Assembly: GCF_022376445.1 (NCBI RefSeq)
Contig: NW_025954962.1
Location: 248,001 to 312,000, forward strand
DNA length: 64,000 nt
Direction of reading: 5' to 3'
Origin: Fomitopsis serialis
Lineage: Eukaryota > Basidiomycota > Agaricomycetes > Polyporales > Fomitopsidaceae
Numbering within the stretch: the stretch's first letter is position 1; each line of letters starts with the position of its first letter. The notes beneath the pieces were generated by a model. That model was not told where the DNA came from and made no database searches. It saw only the letters and a program-made list of their open reading frames with translations. Shown here in pieces: positions 24,101 through 36,593 of this stretch. The position numbers and the translations under genes are program-made.

Positions 24101-25473
24101 TCGACGAAACCTCGGTTTCGCGGATGACGATGGCGCTCCCTCAGACTGAGTTCATCCCTAAATTGGCGGAGCTGCTGCAACAGTCTCCCGACGAGGTTGT
24201 GAAGGACTTCGAGGAGATCAGACGGCATCGTAAGTTCTGCGCGTCTGGCTGACTCGTTCAATATGCTCACGCCATGTAGTGACGGACCCATCCTGCGTGC
24301 GGTTCTCCGTCGCAGGCAATGTCTTGTCCATCAAGCAACCTCGCGGCCCATGGGCGAAGTACTTCCAGCCTTTACTGCCTGTGAGCTCTTTACCCTTTCA
24401 TCCGGGAGGATGATCTGACCTTTCGCAGCCAAGCGAACTTCTTCCAGTCACGCTGTCCAAAGATACTCTCAGCGAAGTTGGCAAGAATCCAGTCAAGAAG
24501 GTGAGTTGGGATGTCCCAAAAGATGAGCGTGAGGCTTACGAGCAACGGCTAGGCTGTGGTTGTCAGTCTGCCTACCATCGAGAGCTCCTATACCTCCCAT
24601 GTCACGAAGGGCATCCAAGGCTTCACGCACGAGGAACGTCCCGCAGTCGTAGTAGCCACCGAGGTGCTGAACGCGACTGAAAGTTATCTCTGGGTATGTG
24701 GAGTGAATTATACGTGCGAACGTCCTTGATAGTCTTGACAGCGATACATCCGTGGCTCGGGATTGGCATACGGAGCAACAGTCTCCGTGGATCTAGAGGG
24801 CGGTCTTTTGAGCTTTTCATTGTACAGGGTATGTGTTCCCGTTGAAGCTGTGAAGCATGGAGACATGTGGGAGGTCTCACAGCTACTCTAGACTTCACAA
24901 TACATGAAGGCCTATGAACAAGCGAAGTCCGTTATCGAAGGCCTCGTTGACGGCTCGGTATGTTTACGTCCAGCTTGTAATCTACACTGGTTTCTAATCG
25001 ACCGTGTAGATCGCACTCGAAGAGACGACCCTGGACGCGGCGAAGAGTAGCATCGTGTTCGGTGTGACGAGGGGTGTCTCGACGCCGGGGCGCGCGGTAA
25101 GTCAACCCCTTCTTCGGATTGCCCATAACACCTGATCATTGCTGCGCAGGCTGTAGCCTCTTTCCTGAATCAAGCTTTCCGGGGCGTGCCCCAGAACTAC
25201 AGCATCGAACTTCTCGAACGCTACCGTTCCGTCACGAAGGCGGATGTCCTCGCCGTACTGCGCAAGTACTTCCTGTCCCTCTTCGACCCTTCGTCATCCA
25301 TCGCAATCGTTGTCACTGCACCAGGGAAGGCCGCTGAGACAACAGAAGGCCTTACAAAGCTGGGATTCGAAGTGGAGCAGCGGTCGTTGGAAGCGGATGC
25401 AGACGAGTCTGAGAGCGGTAGCGAGGGCAGCGACTCTGACATGAGTGGGTCGGAGAGCGGCAGCGATAGGTAG
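21137..25473 (+). CDS. M16 family zinc metalloprotease (YOL098C/C05D11.1 type)
   Basis: Insulinase-fold peptidase. Nineteen exons join exactly to 1,082 residues: 21137-21299, 21360-21398, 21592-21628, 21679-21895, 21946-22183, 22237-22553, 22606-22691, 22742-22928, 22978-23150, 23200-23578, 23636-23946, 24006-24229, 24280-24380, 24429-24500, 24553-24693, 24742-24828, 24892-24957, 25010-25096 and 25150-25473. The inverted zinc motif HTLEH is split between exons 3 and 4 and is followed by LVFMGSEKYPYKG, NGTNAWTD and VYSEMQGREN, matching the family. Later repeats of the fold include YIYFGEDSR and GLAYGATVS. The tail is acidic (SGSEGSDSDMSGSESGSDR), unusual for the family. Intron 2 is 193 bases, the longest here. 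The open frame extends upstream to 20990. Intact; physiological substrate unknown. Confidence 0.93.
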
Positions 25474-25599
25474 CAACAGCAGTACCGTGTCGGGACTTCA
25501 GGCTATGATCTGAGGTGGACATAGACGATCATATGACAAGGCTTCACACCGCTACATGCAATATCTGGCCGTACTTAGCTACGATACCAATATCATGGA

Positions 25600-27123
25600 T
25601 CAGAATGTTCTGTCTCCTCTCGCGCCCTCCGAGGGTGGATGTATCGCGGAGGCCCCTGGTTGCTCAGCATTGGATGTCTCGATAACTTCAATCATCTTTT
25701 CAGAAGCCTGCCCAGGCTTCAGTTCCACGTTTTCCAGGAAATCGTTGTCTACGAGGAAGCGGATGGCTTGGGATAAGTTCGACACAGTCATTTGGATTCT
25801 GGTGTAAGCAGCTAACGTTTGCATTGTCGTTAGCTATGCATCTATCTCACAGGACGAATTCGCTTACATTCCGAAGTAATGACGGTCGTGCCGCAAAGGG
25901 GTTGTATACTGGTTTCCGAGGTTGTTTGGCTGGCAGCTTCCTCACTGGTCGAACCTGTTGTTGTGAAGGCGCCGCGTCTCCACACGAGGCTCCTCCATCT
26001 CCACGTCGTCTGGAAGGGCGGCAAGTGCTGGTGCGTCCTGTGCCTCAAGTGCATCCGGAGCCGCCTTTGACGACACAACTTCTGGCGCAGCGTCAGAACC
26101 CGAATCAGACTCGCTCTCAGAGTCGTAAACGACTGGCAAAGAAGCGGTCGTACGTGCTTCCGAAGAGTTCGCTGCGTTGCTGGGCGCATCGGAGGTTAGG
26201 ACCGGCTTTGGAGGTAGCAAGTGAGGAATACGAGGCTCCTGAGGGGCACCGCCGCGTCCTGGACCTCCATCTCCACCTCTGCCCCGACCGCGGCCACGAC
26301 CACGGCCTCTGCCATTCATCTGAGCGCGTTCGCCATACTGTCCGCCCTGCACGTCGTCATTGAGCCTCTGTTTCTTTCTGTTGGGGAACCGGATGTCCTG
26401 AGGCTGCAGTTGCCCACGCGCAGCGGCCTCCTCAAGTTTCCTCTGTTTCTCCTCCACATGGGAAGCAGTGGGAAATCTCTTCCTGCGCTCGGCGATCCAA
26501 GCTGCGATAGCTTCCGGAGTATCGAGCTTGGCGGTTGTGCCTAGGATGGGAATTGGTTTCCTGTCATCCAATTCCTGAGTATCAACCATCACAAGGAGGT
26601 CCATGCGGTCTCACCCTTTCAGACTTGGATCCGCATCCCAGTCATCCTTCTTCTTCCTCTTATCCCACCCGGGAGGATATATGAGGTGTCGATCCATCAT
26701 GTGTATCTCGACGGCCTTCTTCGAGCCCGCGAACGCGCAGCCAGGTTTCGTGCAGCGACAATTGCCTGACTGATACCAGCCCGCCTGTACAGATCCACGA
26801 TACGAAGGCTTTAATAGTGCAGGCGGATGCATGCTGGTCGACGCGGCTGAGGGACCACCATGAGAGCCGGGGACGTACGTAGAAGATAGTGCGTAGCCTT
26901 CCGCAGTCATCCCGGGCATCTGGGCTCCTGGCGTGCGGAATTGGGCATATGCTTGTGCATAATGAGGAGCCTGAGGATACTGGAACTGTGCATATGGATT
27001 GGACAAGGCGGCAGCGGCTGCCTGCGCTGCGAAAGCCCCGACATTGGGTGGATAGGGATGTTGAGACGAGCCAGGCATACTGCCGTCGGGGTAATATGCC
27101 TGCGAGGACGAGCGGCCTTGCAT
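25600..27123 (-). CDS. NUFIP1/Rsa1-like snoRNP assembly factor
   Basis: Box C/D snoRNP assembly scaffold. The start MQGRSSSQAYYPDGSMP is at 27123; the frame is open upstream to another ATG at 27282, which would add 53 residues. An Ala/Gln/Tyr-rich N-terminus precedes a zinc finger (CRCTKPGCAFAG, IHMMDRH). The NUFIP signature follows (KPIPILGTTAKLDTPEAIAA, WIAERRKRFPT), then a coiled basic helix, an RGG tract (about 26265-26310) and an acidic Ser stretch. The C-terminus (KPVYNPFAARPSLLRN, then IRFLVDNDFLENVELKPGQ) matches the family tail. Frame does not close at the intron near 26607 (a GGG run, one base short), near 25935 and near 25815. The gene is probably functional with consensus errors. 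Confidence 0.83.
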
Positions 27124-27821
27124 ATTGTCGCTGAGGCCTGAGGGTCGAGGCAGAGTAAAGTACTTAGTAGCAAGTGGCTGAGGATGTCCGCGACCTCGAA
27201 GATTTGGCGCGTCGACGCGTCTGAGCACGTGAAGATACGACCTTCCCTCAGATTTCAGCATACCGCAAGATTTAGTAGTCATAGACCATAGAGCAGTATA
27301 TTTTCTGCATCAACAACGATGCTACGTATTACGCTATGCATACTTTTCGAGTGTCTCTGACCGCACTAATGCAAGCAAGTACTATAATAGAGCACGACAT
27401 CGAGACATGGACAGCAAGTCCAGTCGCGACGCGTAAGTTGGGCTTTGGAGAGCGAGGGATTTCGGGAGGGAGGGATTTGGGAGCATCGAGCTGGAGACGA
27501 GCTCGCTGGGAGCGGGATACGGGGCAGGAACGGAAGAGGGGTAGCGGAACCAGCAAGGGGGAGGCGAGAGGGACGGAGACGTGTGTGGGCGAGACTTCGG
27601 AAGGCGTGTCGGGAGATATGAACAGGTGCAGTGGCTTGCAGACAAGATGGGGAGAGTGGCGTGAGGATGGATTTGCGAGGGACAGGAGCGGACGAGCACG
27701 CAAGCACTCGATGCATCGGGAAGCGCGAGTTTACGTGTCCGCAGTTTGAGAAGACTTCGCGCACGGTGGGTCCAATGCAATGCCAATTTGGCATGGGAGC
27801 CCACGGCCGCTTACGGAGACC
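27124..27821. other. Intergenic between two leftward genes
   Basis: Upstream of the NUFIP-like gene and downstream of the KH gene. The + strand has purine-rich GGGAGGGAGGG-type sequence at about 27465-27560. No gene is seen; possible N-terminal coding of the NUFIP-like gene reaches 27282. Confidence 0.5.
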
Positions 27822-28907
27822 CTAGTCCTGCATTTCCTCCTGCTGTTGCTGGTCCCGTCCCACGCGTCTCTCCTTCTCGCTCTCGAGTTGGTTGTAGAGT
27901 AAAAACAGCGCCTTCTCATTAGCCTCTGGTGTGCCGACGATGGTGAACATGCGCTCGCCGGTCTCGTCATGCGGCTCTTTGGCGATGGAGATTTTAGAAC
28001 CGGACAGTCGCCGAATTTCAGTGATCTTGGTGCCGTTGCGACCAATGATGCAGCCCACCATGTCGGAAGGGATGGAGATGTTTTGCGTCCGCAGATTTGT
28101 CGGAGGTGGTGATGGGGCGTTTGGAGACGGGGAGGTCCGACCTCGGCCGTTCGGCGCGTCGCCGTAACGCCGACTTGCGTTGGACGACCGTCGCCCCGAC
28201 CTCTCGTCACCAACGCCCGGATGGAAGAGAACCGTGCCTGCCCCCCGCTCCCAGTCCTCCAGTAGACATCGGCCAATCTCCTCGACAGCACGACCGATAG
28301 CATCCGAAGGACCCTGCACCTCCACGATACGTTCCGTGGATTGAGGGAGCATGTCTTTCGACGCTACCATGCGTGCACCCGACGAGTCCTGGATCGCCTT
28401 GATCTTGAGGCCGTTACGACCAATAACGCTGCCCATGAGGTTGTGGGAAATGAGAAGACGTATGGAGGTATTCGGCGAGGAAGACATCGTGGTCGGGGAG
28501 GAGGGACTCGCTGTCATCAATTGAGACACGATGAGAGCGTAGGCCTAGCAAGATGTCAGACACACCGTACAACAGACAACAATGCAGAAGCATACCTTTG
28601 CCACGCCCTCCACGGAACCACTCACAGTCAGAACGCGTTCGTGCACACCAGGAACAACCTTGCTGACACCGGCTTTGACACCGGTCTGGTCTCTGAGGTC
28701 AGCAACGTTCTTGCCGGCTTTTCCGATGATGACACCAGCATCCTTGGTGCTGACGAGTGAACGAAGCGTCAAAACGTCGTTTCCTGAGGGAGAAGGAGAA
28801 CGAGACTGAGATGCTGAACGCGAGACGACTGGTGAGTAAACGTGTTCTGTGCACCGAGGAGCAGGCTGCTTACTCGCTTCGCGCTGGACTGGAGAGTCGG
28901 AGGGCAT
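27822..28907 (-). CDS. Triple KH-domain RNA-binding protein (PCBP/Rnc1 type)
   Basis: Poly(C)-binding-like regulator of mRNA stability or translation. Three exons, 28874-28907, 28596-28828 and 27822-28544, give 329 residues. The start is MPSDSPVQREA. KH1 (LRSLVSTKDAGVIIGKAGKN), KH2 (IRLLISHNLMGSVIGRNGLK) and KH3 (NISIPSDMVGCIIGRNGTK) each show the GxxG loop. A Ser/Pro-rich spacer separates KH2 from KH3 and the tail is Gln/Glu-rich. The organisation fits fission yeast Rnc1 and yeast Pbp2/Hek2-type proteins. The gene is intact and lies in the same direction as its neighbours. Confidence 0.93.
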
Positions 28908-29376
28908 GGTGAGGTGTCGAGAGAGAGGAGAAAGGGCGGGAAGAGGGGATGGTGTCAGTAAGCGTAAGGAGCCGGCCAGGGCCAGGCGCGCCGGCGGGGA
29001 TTTGACCAGTCTATTGAACTTTGGAACTCCGACACTTCCAAACAAAAGCTCGTTCTGGTGTGGTCCCGCGCGTTGAACAGCTAGGCTTACGTAATGAAAC
29101 TGAGCGGAGGCTGCGAAACGGAGTCATTCGCAGCGGGCGGCGAGCGCGTTTCTCAGACGGTTGACAGGCCACCGGGCTTATGCAAGTATGTTTACAAACC
29201 GGACGGAACCTCTCGTCCATCGCGGCAATGACAGTATCATATTCGAACGGCTACCTCGCATAACACCACCACGGCACGGACATAGAGAGCAGTAAAGCGT
29301 TACATGGAGTATCTCATGGCATCTGATCATAGTAGAGCGCAGGCGTAGGATACGGCAATCCATGCAATCACAACGT
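28908..29376. other. Intergenic between KH gene and uL13
   Basis: Promoter region of the KH gene and 3' flank of the uL13 gene. No gene is seen. Confidence 0.5.
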
Positions 29377-30146
29377 CTAGTAGCCGAGCTGTGTAAGGTT
29401 CTCGAAGGATGACGCGGTGTCGGCAACGGCTTTTTGACGCAGCTTGATCGCTGCGAGCTTGAAGGGAATCAGACGCATTGCACGTTAATACACCTCGCAG
29501 AGACACGTACCTTGCGCTCGTGGAAGGCCTGAGCCTTGATCTTCCTCTTCTCCTCCAGACGGTCCACAACGTCCTTGTAGCCCCAGCCAACCTCGTGAGA
29601 GAGGCGCTGTGACGGCGCAAACGCAAATACGTTAGAAGAGATAGAGATTAGCGGGGAATAGGTCGTGTACCTTGACTGTACAGTACTTGCGGCCAGGCTT
29701 CAATCGCAAGACCCTCAAGGCCTCGGGAACAACCATCCGCTTCTTGCGGTCGTAGGGAGGGGGGACACCCTCGAAGAGCTTGAGACGCTCAAGGGCTGCC
29801 GCGCCGCGGGCAGTCTTGTGGGGAACCATACCGCGGATGGCCCGGTAGAGAATCTTGGAGGGGGCGCGGTGGTGGAAAGGGCCCGACTTCTTCGGGTTCA
29901 CGATGTGGCGTTTGTGAAGGAAGTTGTGGTACCGCAGCTGCATACATGCTATGAGCGCGATGCAGCCAGACGTATAATAATAATGACCTTGTTGCGGAAG
30001 AAGCTACCCGAGATGTTGATCTCCTCGCACCGTACAACGACAATCTTCTGGCCGTTGAGAACCTGCTTCGAGATAATCGAAGCCAGGCGACCAAGGAGAT
30101 GGCCCTTGCCATCAATGACGATGGGGGTCGAGGAGAAGGTGGCCAT
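29377..30146 (-). CDS. RPL16: 60S ribosomal protein uL13 (L16/L13a)
   Basis: Structural protein of the large cytosolic ribosomal subunit. Exons 29988-30146, 29671-29937, 29511-29606 and 29377-29457 join to 200 residues, the expected length. Diagnostic segments: [42 protein letters not shown] and [20 protein letters not shown]. The C-terminus is LTQLGY. The ATG at 30146 sits in GGCCATGG context. Expression is expected to be high; the upstream stretch to about 30290 has pyrimidine-rich leftward sequence as is common for ribosomal protein genes. Intact. Confidence 0.97.
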
Positions 30147-31259
30147 GGCGAGTCTAGCAAGCGCGTTATGTCTTCAGCACGGGGGTGTTTTCGGGAGCGG
30201 GAAATAAATACCGACCTGGAGGTAAGAGGAACCGGCGCAAGTCGCGGTATGCGTTCAGAGGGCGTTTGGGCAGTACAATGAGTCGCTCACCTTGACGATC
30301 TTGCAGTCGTATAGTCGTAGTGGCTGAGAGCTGAGCCAGTGACAGCCACTGTGACTAGAGCTGCACAGTTTTAACCGGCATCTTCCGGCGAAAGCCACCC
30401 ACGCTTCAGATCTCACCCAGATCTCGCTGTACTCACTGGCCTCCGCAACCTGTTTCCTCGCTGTGTCCTCTGATATAGCGGTCTTGTCACCAACAGCGTG
30501 AAGAATGCATCTCTCGTGGCCCACTTTGGCGATCATGCAACAGCCGACGCTAGCGCGAGAATAATGGGGCCATTTCCGCGTAGTACATGGCATGGGTTGG
30601 CACCGTATTGCTCTTTGACGGCGCGTGGCAGAACAACCTACTTAGTTGCCCATCCCGCCGTGGACAAGCAGTGTTCACGGAGGCCCCTTATTAGTGTGAA
30701 TGGAATTTATAGAGCATATGACCGAACATCCGTATCATCCCTTGCCCGAATTAGATACCAAGTTGTCGTCTCTGACTTGTTACTTACTGTAGCTCATTTT
30801 TCCGCTGACTCCGAGAGTGATACAGTACTGCTATCGCTCTGTGGGGACTGAATGTGGCTGGACAAATGAATGGGTTGACACAGGTGTTAGTAGTAAGGCC
30901 TCCACATCAGCATCACATCGAATGCACTATCGTCCAATTGATAGTGGGCTATTACTTACGCAGCTACAACTGCCTGACGATCTATCTGTCATGTAGCACT
31001 GTTGTCTGGCTTGAAACTCATTACGTAGATCCTTGTCCCACATTGTGGCAACATGCATTGCACCCTGACTCTATGTAGGTTTTTGACTTGTCTCCATACA
31101 AGCCGGCAAGCGTCGTTTTTGACTGGGCGCTAGACACGCGGTCAATCTGGGTCACGTGACGTTGAATGCGGGTCCTCGGCTGCTGCCGTCGGTGACGGAG
31201 GCCTTCGCGAGTGAGCAACGTCGACAAGGCCTACCTGCTTTCGTTCTCCTACTAGAACC
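30147..31259. other. Intergenic 1.1 kb, no gene seen
   Basis: Divergent region between uL13 and the mitochondrial acyl carrier protein. The middle (about 30680-31080) is more A+T-rich than the surroundings. No coding or RNA gene is seen; a GTCACGTGAC palindrome lies at 31151. Confidence 0.5.
31151..31160. promoter_or_regulatory. CACGTG palindrome upstream of mitochondrial ACP
   Basis: GTCACGTGAC is a ten-base perfect palindrome about 100 bases before the ACP start codon. It matches the extended Cbf1/bHLH site RTCACGTG. Binding is inference. Confidence 0.45.
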
Positions 31260-31869
31260 ATGTCCTTCCTTCGTCTTGCCACGCGTAGTCTCCCCCGCTC
31301 TGGGGCCCTCTTTGCTCCCCGGACAGCGTCTGCCATTCCTCAGTTCCGGGGCCGGGTTTTCCAAACCGCTCTCTTCTCTGCCCAGGCCGGTTTGTCCAAA
31401 GAAGTAATTTCGGCGCGTGTCGTAGACGTGTTGAAGGGCTTTGAGAAGGTCGACCCCACGAAGGTATCTGTGCAGCCTTCATAACGCGTATTTGATAAGC
31501 TCACTCCATGACGCGACCAGCTCACCGAGACCTCAAGGTTTTCAGAAGACCTTGGATTGGATAGTCTGGACGCGGTGGAGGTCGTGATGGCTGTGGAAGA
31601 GGTATACCACATCCTTCAGCTTTCTTGAGCTTTACGTCCGAGTGACAACTCGTGTCATAGGAGTTTGCCATTGAAATTCCGGACGAGGAAGCGGACGAGA
31701 TCAAAACTGTGCAGCAAGGTACGAGTCTCGGCCTTACATCGTTCCGACGTATCCTCTTACCGTCTACCTCACTCAGCCATCGACTATATTGCCAAGACAC
31801 CAGAAGGTAGGCTCGCTTGTATGTCGCGGTGAGACGGTCGAGACTGACGTGTAATTGGCAGCGCACTAG
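31260..31869 (+). CDS. Mitochondrial acyl carrier protein
   Basis: Carries acyl chains on a 4'-phosphopantetheine arm for mitochondrial fatty-acid and lipoate synthesis and is a complex I and Fe-S assembly subunit. Exons 31260-31463, 31521-31601, 31661-31718, 31777-31806 and 31862-31869 give 126 residues. An Arg-rich mitochondrial presequence (MSFLRLATRSLPRSGALFAP) is followed by the ACP fold. The attachment serine is in LGLDSLDAVEVVMAVEE (Ser83). The C-terminus is AIDYIAKTPEAH. The last coding exon is only 8 bases, including the stop. The start has an ACC ATG context. Intact. Confidence 0.95.
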
Positions 31870-32265
31870 GGCTGGTGCACATGACAGAGTGTAGTCATGT
31901 AATTAGTGCCAATCCTCGCTCGCACTTTGTCTGATTGCAATTGACCTTTCCCTCCGAGTCTGGACCCCTTTGCACCATCCGATCGATATGACGTTAGTTC
32001 CCGACATACTGGCTGAGGTCGTCCCTGAATGCAGTTAGATAGTGAGACTCCCTCGTAGTCCAGCTGGCGCGGATTCCGAGATGAACGCAAGATCACCTTG
32101 TGACTCTCGTCCCTTCGAAGCTATGGAAGGGAGAACGTTTACGAAGGCCTGACCTACCTGTCCCCCTGAATCCCTGGTATGCCGCCTTCGGCTGTAGATT
32201 GGAGGACTGCATCCGCAATGCATATAAGCTACCCCGCAGCGAGTGGCGAGCTGAAGCCATGCGTT
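31870..32265. other. Intergenic, no gene seen
   Basis: 3' flank of the ACP gene and 5' flank of the SMP-30-type gene. Nothing recognisable. Confidence 0.45.
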
Positions 32266-33586
32266 ATGGATACACAACTCTGGACAATCACGGTCGAGCA
32301 ACCGTTCTTGAGGACCCGCTGCAGTCTGGGCGAAGGTATCGTCATCCCATGCCTCGAGCGCCACATATTCAGGCCCGTAACGACCTCACACACATCCAGG
32401 GCCCTTGTACGACCACCGAACGTCGACGTTACACTTCATCGACATCGAACGCAACAAGGTATTTCGTACACATTATATTTTATAACACCGCTCTGCATGC
32501 CCCCACCTGGGTCCATTTCAGCTGTACCACCTTGACATACGTTCATCCGAACTCAAAGTAGAGCAATTTGAAGAACCGCTGACTTGTCTGTCCCTACGCA
32601 AGGACGGAGGGGTGAGTTAACGCCTTTATCCTCATGCATCAATTACCCATGAATTCGCAGTTGGCTTGTACAACGGCCAGAGGGTTCGCCGTTATTGAGG
32701 ACAGCTCTACCTTGCGCTACCTGTCTCAGCCCATCCCTGAGGAACATCAAGCTTTCACTCGCTTCAACGACGGCGCATGTGATAGCAACGGACGTTACGT
32801 CGCGGGTACATTAGCCTCGAAGGAGCACAACATCGTGGGACAGCTGTACATGTATGATCCCGCGGACAACTCCAGCAGAGTGATAGATCCTGGACCGTTC
32901 ACGGTGAATCTCCGTTCTCTACAGGACCGCGATGCGATTTTCTAGCTAAGACTGACGGCTCCAGGACTGTAACGGCCTAGGCTGGAGCGCCGACGGGAGG
33001 ACAATGTCCGTGCTTCGCGTCGACGCAGTGCAAAGACCTACTGAACATCGCGTTTAGGTACCTCACCGACTCCTTCGTCAACAAGATATATGCGTACGAC
33101 TACGAGGACGGAAAGCTGTCTGGTAGACGCGTGTTCGTCGACCCGCTTTCTCATGGTCTTCCCGAAGGAACATACCCGGACGGTCTCTGCATCGATAACG
33201 CAGGGGGCGTATGGTCGGCAAGGTCGGCAGGTCGAGCTACATTGGGCACTTGCTATGCTCACTCCGTTCTGGATAGGTGGGGCGGATCCAAAATCATTCG
33301 GTACACCCCGGACGGTGCAGTCGATCTGCAAGTAGTCTTCCCCACGGCGCTCAACGTTACAGCGTGCTGCTTCGGAGGTTCGCCCCTATTCTTACGCCAA
33401 TTCACCCGCTAACTGGACCATCAAGGTGACAATGAGGACCAGTTGTATGTGACAACCGCTCACTGTGGTGCATGCGGCGGCGATGCCGGCAGACAGGCTC
33501 AGTACCCGGACTCTGGAGATTTGTTCGTCGTTGACTTGTCCGGCCAGTTCAGGGGTGGTAGATGGCGCCACGATTTCACGGCTTGA
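32266..33586 (+). CDS. SMP-30/gluconolactonase-type lactonase
   Basis: Six-bladed beta-propeller metalloenzyme of the SMP-30/gluconolactonase/LRE group, hydrolysing sugar lactones. Exons 32266-32335, 32400-32458, 32522-32611, 32661-32903, 32965-33005, 33058-33222, 33277-33377 and 33426-33586 give 309 residues. Metal-site residues are visible: Glu in CSLGEGPLYD (about residue 23), Asn in DCNGLGWSADGRTMYLTDS and Asp in EGTYPDGLCIDNAGGVW. RFNDGACDSNGRYVAGT is the typical substrate-loop region. No signal peptide is seen, so it is probably cytosolic. The start MDTQLWTITVEQ fits the family start. Intact. The exact lactone substrate cannot be told. Confidence 0.92.
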
Positions 33587-35571
33587 GTGGCAGATATGCG
33601 GATGCCGGATGAGTATCAAGGTTTCGTTGTTACGACACTACCTAGGCGGTTCCATGAAAAATGTACAGTAGAATCTGGATAGGGTATGGCCAAGCACATG
33701 AAGGTCGACAATTGCGTTCTAGTGCAGACCAGTGGAAGTCCTTCGGACACCCCACACTGACCGCACAGATTGCGAAGTCTACTAACGGGAGATGAACGTC
33801 AGTCGATTCACAGCCAGCAGTGATTTGGCAAAGGGGGATGGCAAACATGGACCGGTTCTTCGACAGACTAAGGCTTCTCTGCAGGGTTGCGGAGACGTGT
33901 CCTTACAGCGCTCACGCCCGCTGGGTTTCCGCTCCGGGGCTTCAACATGGCCACTGTATTCACATCCTGAATGGCGTCCACAGGGTTGCAGTAGTGTGTG
34001 TGTTGCAGGCATGTTCAGTGCCAACGTCAAAGCGTCAGTACAGGACTGCAGCTGCACACCATGCAAACCGCGTTATAGCATCGTGCTGCTTTTTCATCCA
34101 TACGTCGAGACGTGTAGGGTCCGAGACGGACCAAAATGTGTGAGAACGTCTGGACACTATTCCAAACATGAGTTCGTTAACCCGTAGATTGGGTACTACG
34201 CCCACTCAACGTTCTCCCTTACGGAGCGCCAGACGAAGGTGGCGAGTAGAAGTTGCCGATGAATACAGAGGGGGCATGAAGCGTTTATCATGGCCAGTGT
34301 GTTCCGCACTTCTGGAAAGGTGCGGCGAACATGTGGAAGTATGAGTAAGGCCAGTATGACATAGCGCAATGTTTTGACGTACTGCCGGCAGTACTACGAA
34401 GAGACTATAGTACGTAGTAGTGTCCAGCACCACCCTAAATCGTTATCAATTGCCCAGAGATCTGTCAGCGGATCAAAATGAAGCAGACTCACCAACGACG
34501 ACTAAGGTGGCTCGGGGGTAAATCTCGGCGTGCTTGTAGCCTTTGCATCTAAGAGACAATGTGAAAAATACGCAAGCATGGAAGGCGCAATAGTACGGAA
34601 AGCGTAGGCGCGTGCGACACTGTCGTTTCGGTGTCTGCGAGACCACACAACTTGTGTGCTTAATGAGACGACCGGGCTAGATACGGTTATCTACTCACTG
34701 GGCCCACTTAGAGTGCGGTTGTTCGTGCCAGACTGGACTGGATGCGGGGCAGCTGCGGGGTCACGTCTTCGCTTCCGTACGGGAACCGTGGGTCATGCCA
34801 GATCGTCCGGATACATTATCTTCTCCCGCGAATCCAAGCCGCATTCGATGGAAAGCGGCAAAGCCTAGGCCGATAAGTTTGTGACGGGCCGCGATGTGTG
34901 CATGTGGAGTGTCGTGAATAAACTCATCCCTCATGTAGTGTCGCTGGCCGTTGATTTGTGATCATGCTATGGGCAGCGAGTCAGCCTCATTACATGCGGT
35001 AGAACCTATAGCGGACTAGGAGGACGTACCCGGAGGGCCTGGGCCTAGCTGCCGCCAGTATCGAGACTAGCGGCACACGATGCTAATATCGTCATCATGA
35101 AAGGGTTTCCTACCACGGCGAACGTACCATCAGGCCAGAGCTGAGAATGTTGTACTCACTTGCATGGTTCACACAGACTCCGAGGACTTGTAAATCATAT
35201 CAGGCTGGCCGCTGAAGCAATGGGCATTTGGAGAGTCGGCACCGGATTTCAGATCGCTTCAAGAATCAAGTGTACACTCGGGGTTACGGGTAGCCTGTGT
35301 TCACTGTTATGCTATACGAGATGAATAGCGCAATACTTCAAAGACCTAACACCTTTAGCAAAAGTACATACGTGTGTTGTGAATTCTAGCGGACAAGACT
35401 ACTGGCCTTGACACGCATTGACTAACTGCGCCGCGGCGACGCGGCGCGCGACGTGATCGCGTCGGGACGACGGGACTTGCCAAATCCGGAGCTACAGGCG
35501 CTTGGAACGCTTTCTGCTCAATTTGGTAGCTGTGGCTCGTAGACAGCGCACTCCCATTCCGTCGACCCAGC
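33587..35571. other. Intergenic 2 kb, no gene seen
   Basis: One of the longest stretches without a supported gene. Frames are short and interrupted on both strands. I found no inverted terminal repeats, tRNA or domain-like translation. A degenerate transposon remnant is possible but not shown. Confidence 0.45.
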
Positions 35572-36593
35572 ATGAAGCATGGGGTCGCATTCCGCAAGTT
35601 CTCGAGGACATCCTCGCACAGGATGCTCATGTTGAGGTGAATAGTCTTCTGAGTTCGCTCCGAGTGCTCTCCGTGACGCTCAATTCGCAGGAACCTCGTC
35701 ACTTCGTTGTTTCAGCATGAGCAGATCAAGACGACCCTCCCGAAGGCGAGGGATACCGCGAGGCTTGCGGAAAAGGCGCGCTCAAAGCCCTTCATTTGTT
35801 TCACATGACTGACTATGCCACAGATTATCACCTTGGGCAAGAAGGGCGACCTGCACGCCTTCAAGCGCGCACAGCAGTTCCTCCTGCAGCCCCAGCTCGT
35901 CCCCAAGGTTTTCACCACCTTCGCGGAGCGCTATGCGGAACGTCCGGGGGGCTACACGCGCATTCACAAGTATGGCCAGCGGCCGGGCGACAACGCGCCG
36001 CACGCAATCCTCGAGCTCGTCGACAACCCGCGCGACATCCGCTTCGAAATGACCGCACGCGCGGTCGGCTGGGAGCTTCTCGGCAAGCGGCTGGACAACG
36101 ATGGGCCTCAAAAGCTCGCCAAATCTGGTGTGACTGACGTGGAGGACGTGGTGAAGCACGAGCGCACGAGCGAGTCAAATGGCTGGGACGGTGAACTCCG
36201 CCCGAAGACGAGGTGGAGCCTGAAGAAGGTGTTGAAGTTCAGGGGCGAGAGAGCTGTTTCAGAGCTGGCCAAGAAGGCGGAGGATCACCTCGTGCGTCGC
36301 CCTCACCCTGCTTCCCACATGCTGCTGACCTCTCGCAGGACACCTTGCTGGCTAAGCCAAGAATTAACAAGAACGCTCTGGAGAAGGCATCTGAGCAGAC
36401 AGCCGAGACGCCGTATGCAAGCTTGAAGTCTATGCGACTGCGGGCCGGTCAGACAGTGCCGGGAGGCGTACGCAGTGCGCTCAATTTGGCTCAAGGTGAC
36501 CTCGCGAAGACCTGGATGACAGGCAGTCGGCTACGGTATTTGGAGCGAAGAAAACTGGGTATAGACAAAACAGCTTTGTGGGAGAACCCTTGA
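35572..36593 (+). CDS. Mitochondrial ribosomal protein bL17m
   Basis: Large-subunit protein of the mitochondrial ribosome (yeast Mrpl8). Exons 35572-35636, 35691-35775, 35824-36291 and 36339-36593 give 290 residues. The N-terminus MKHGVAFRKFSRTSSHRMLM is the bL17 signature, followed by NLVTSLFQHEQIKTTLPKAR and KIITLGKKGDLHAF. The fungal C-terminal extension is long and basic. Intron 2 (35776-35823, 48 bases) runs from GCGCGC to ACAG. No GT is available at this conserved junction, so it is read as a GC-AG intron. Total coding length divides by three. Intact. Confidence 0.94.
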
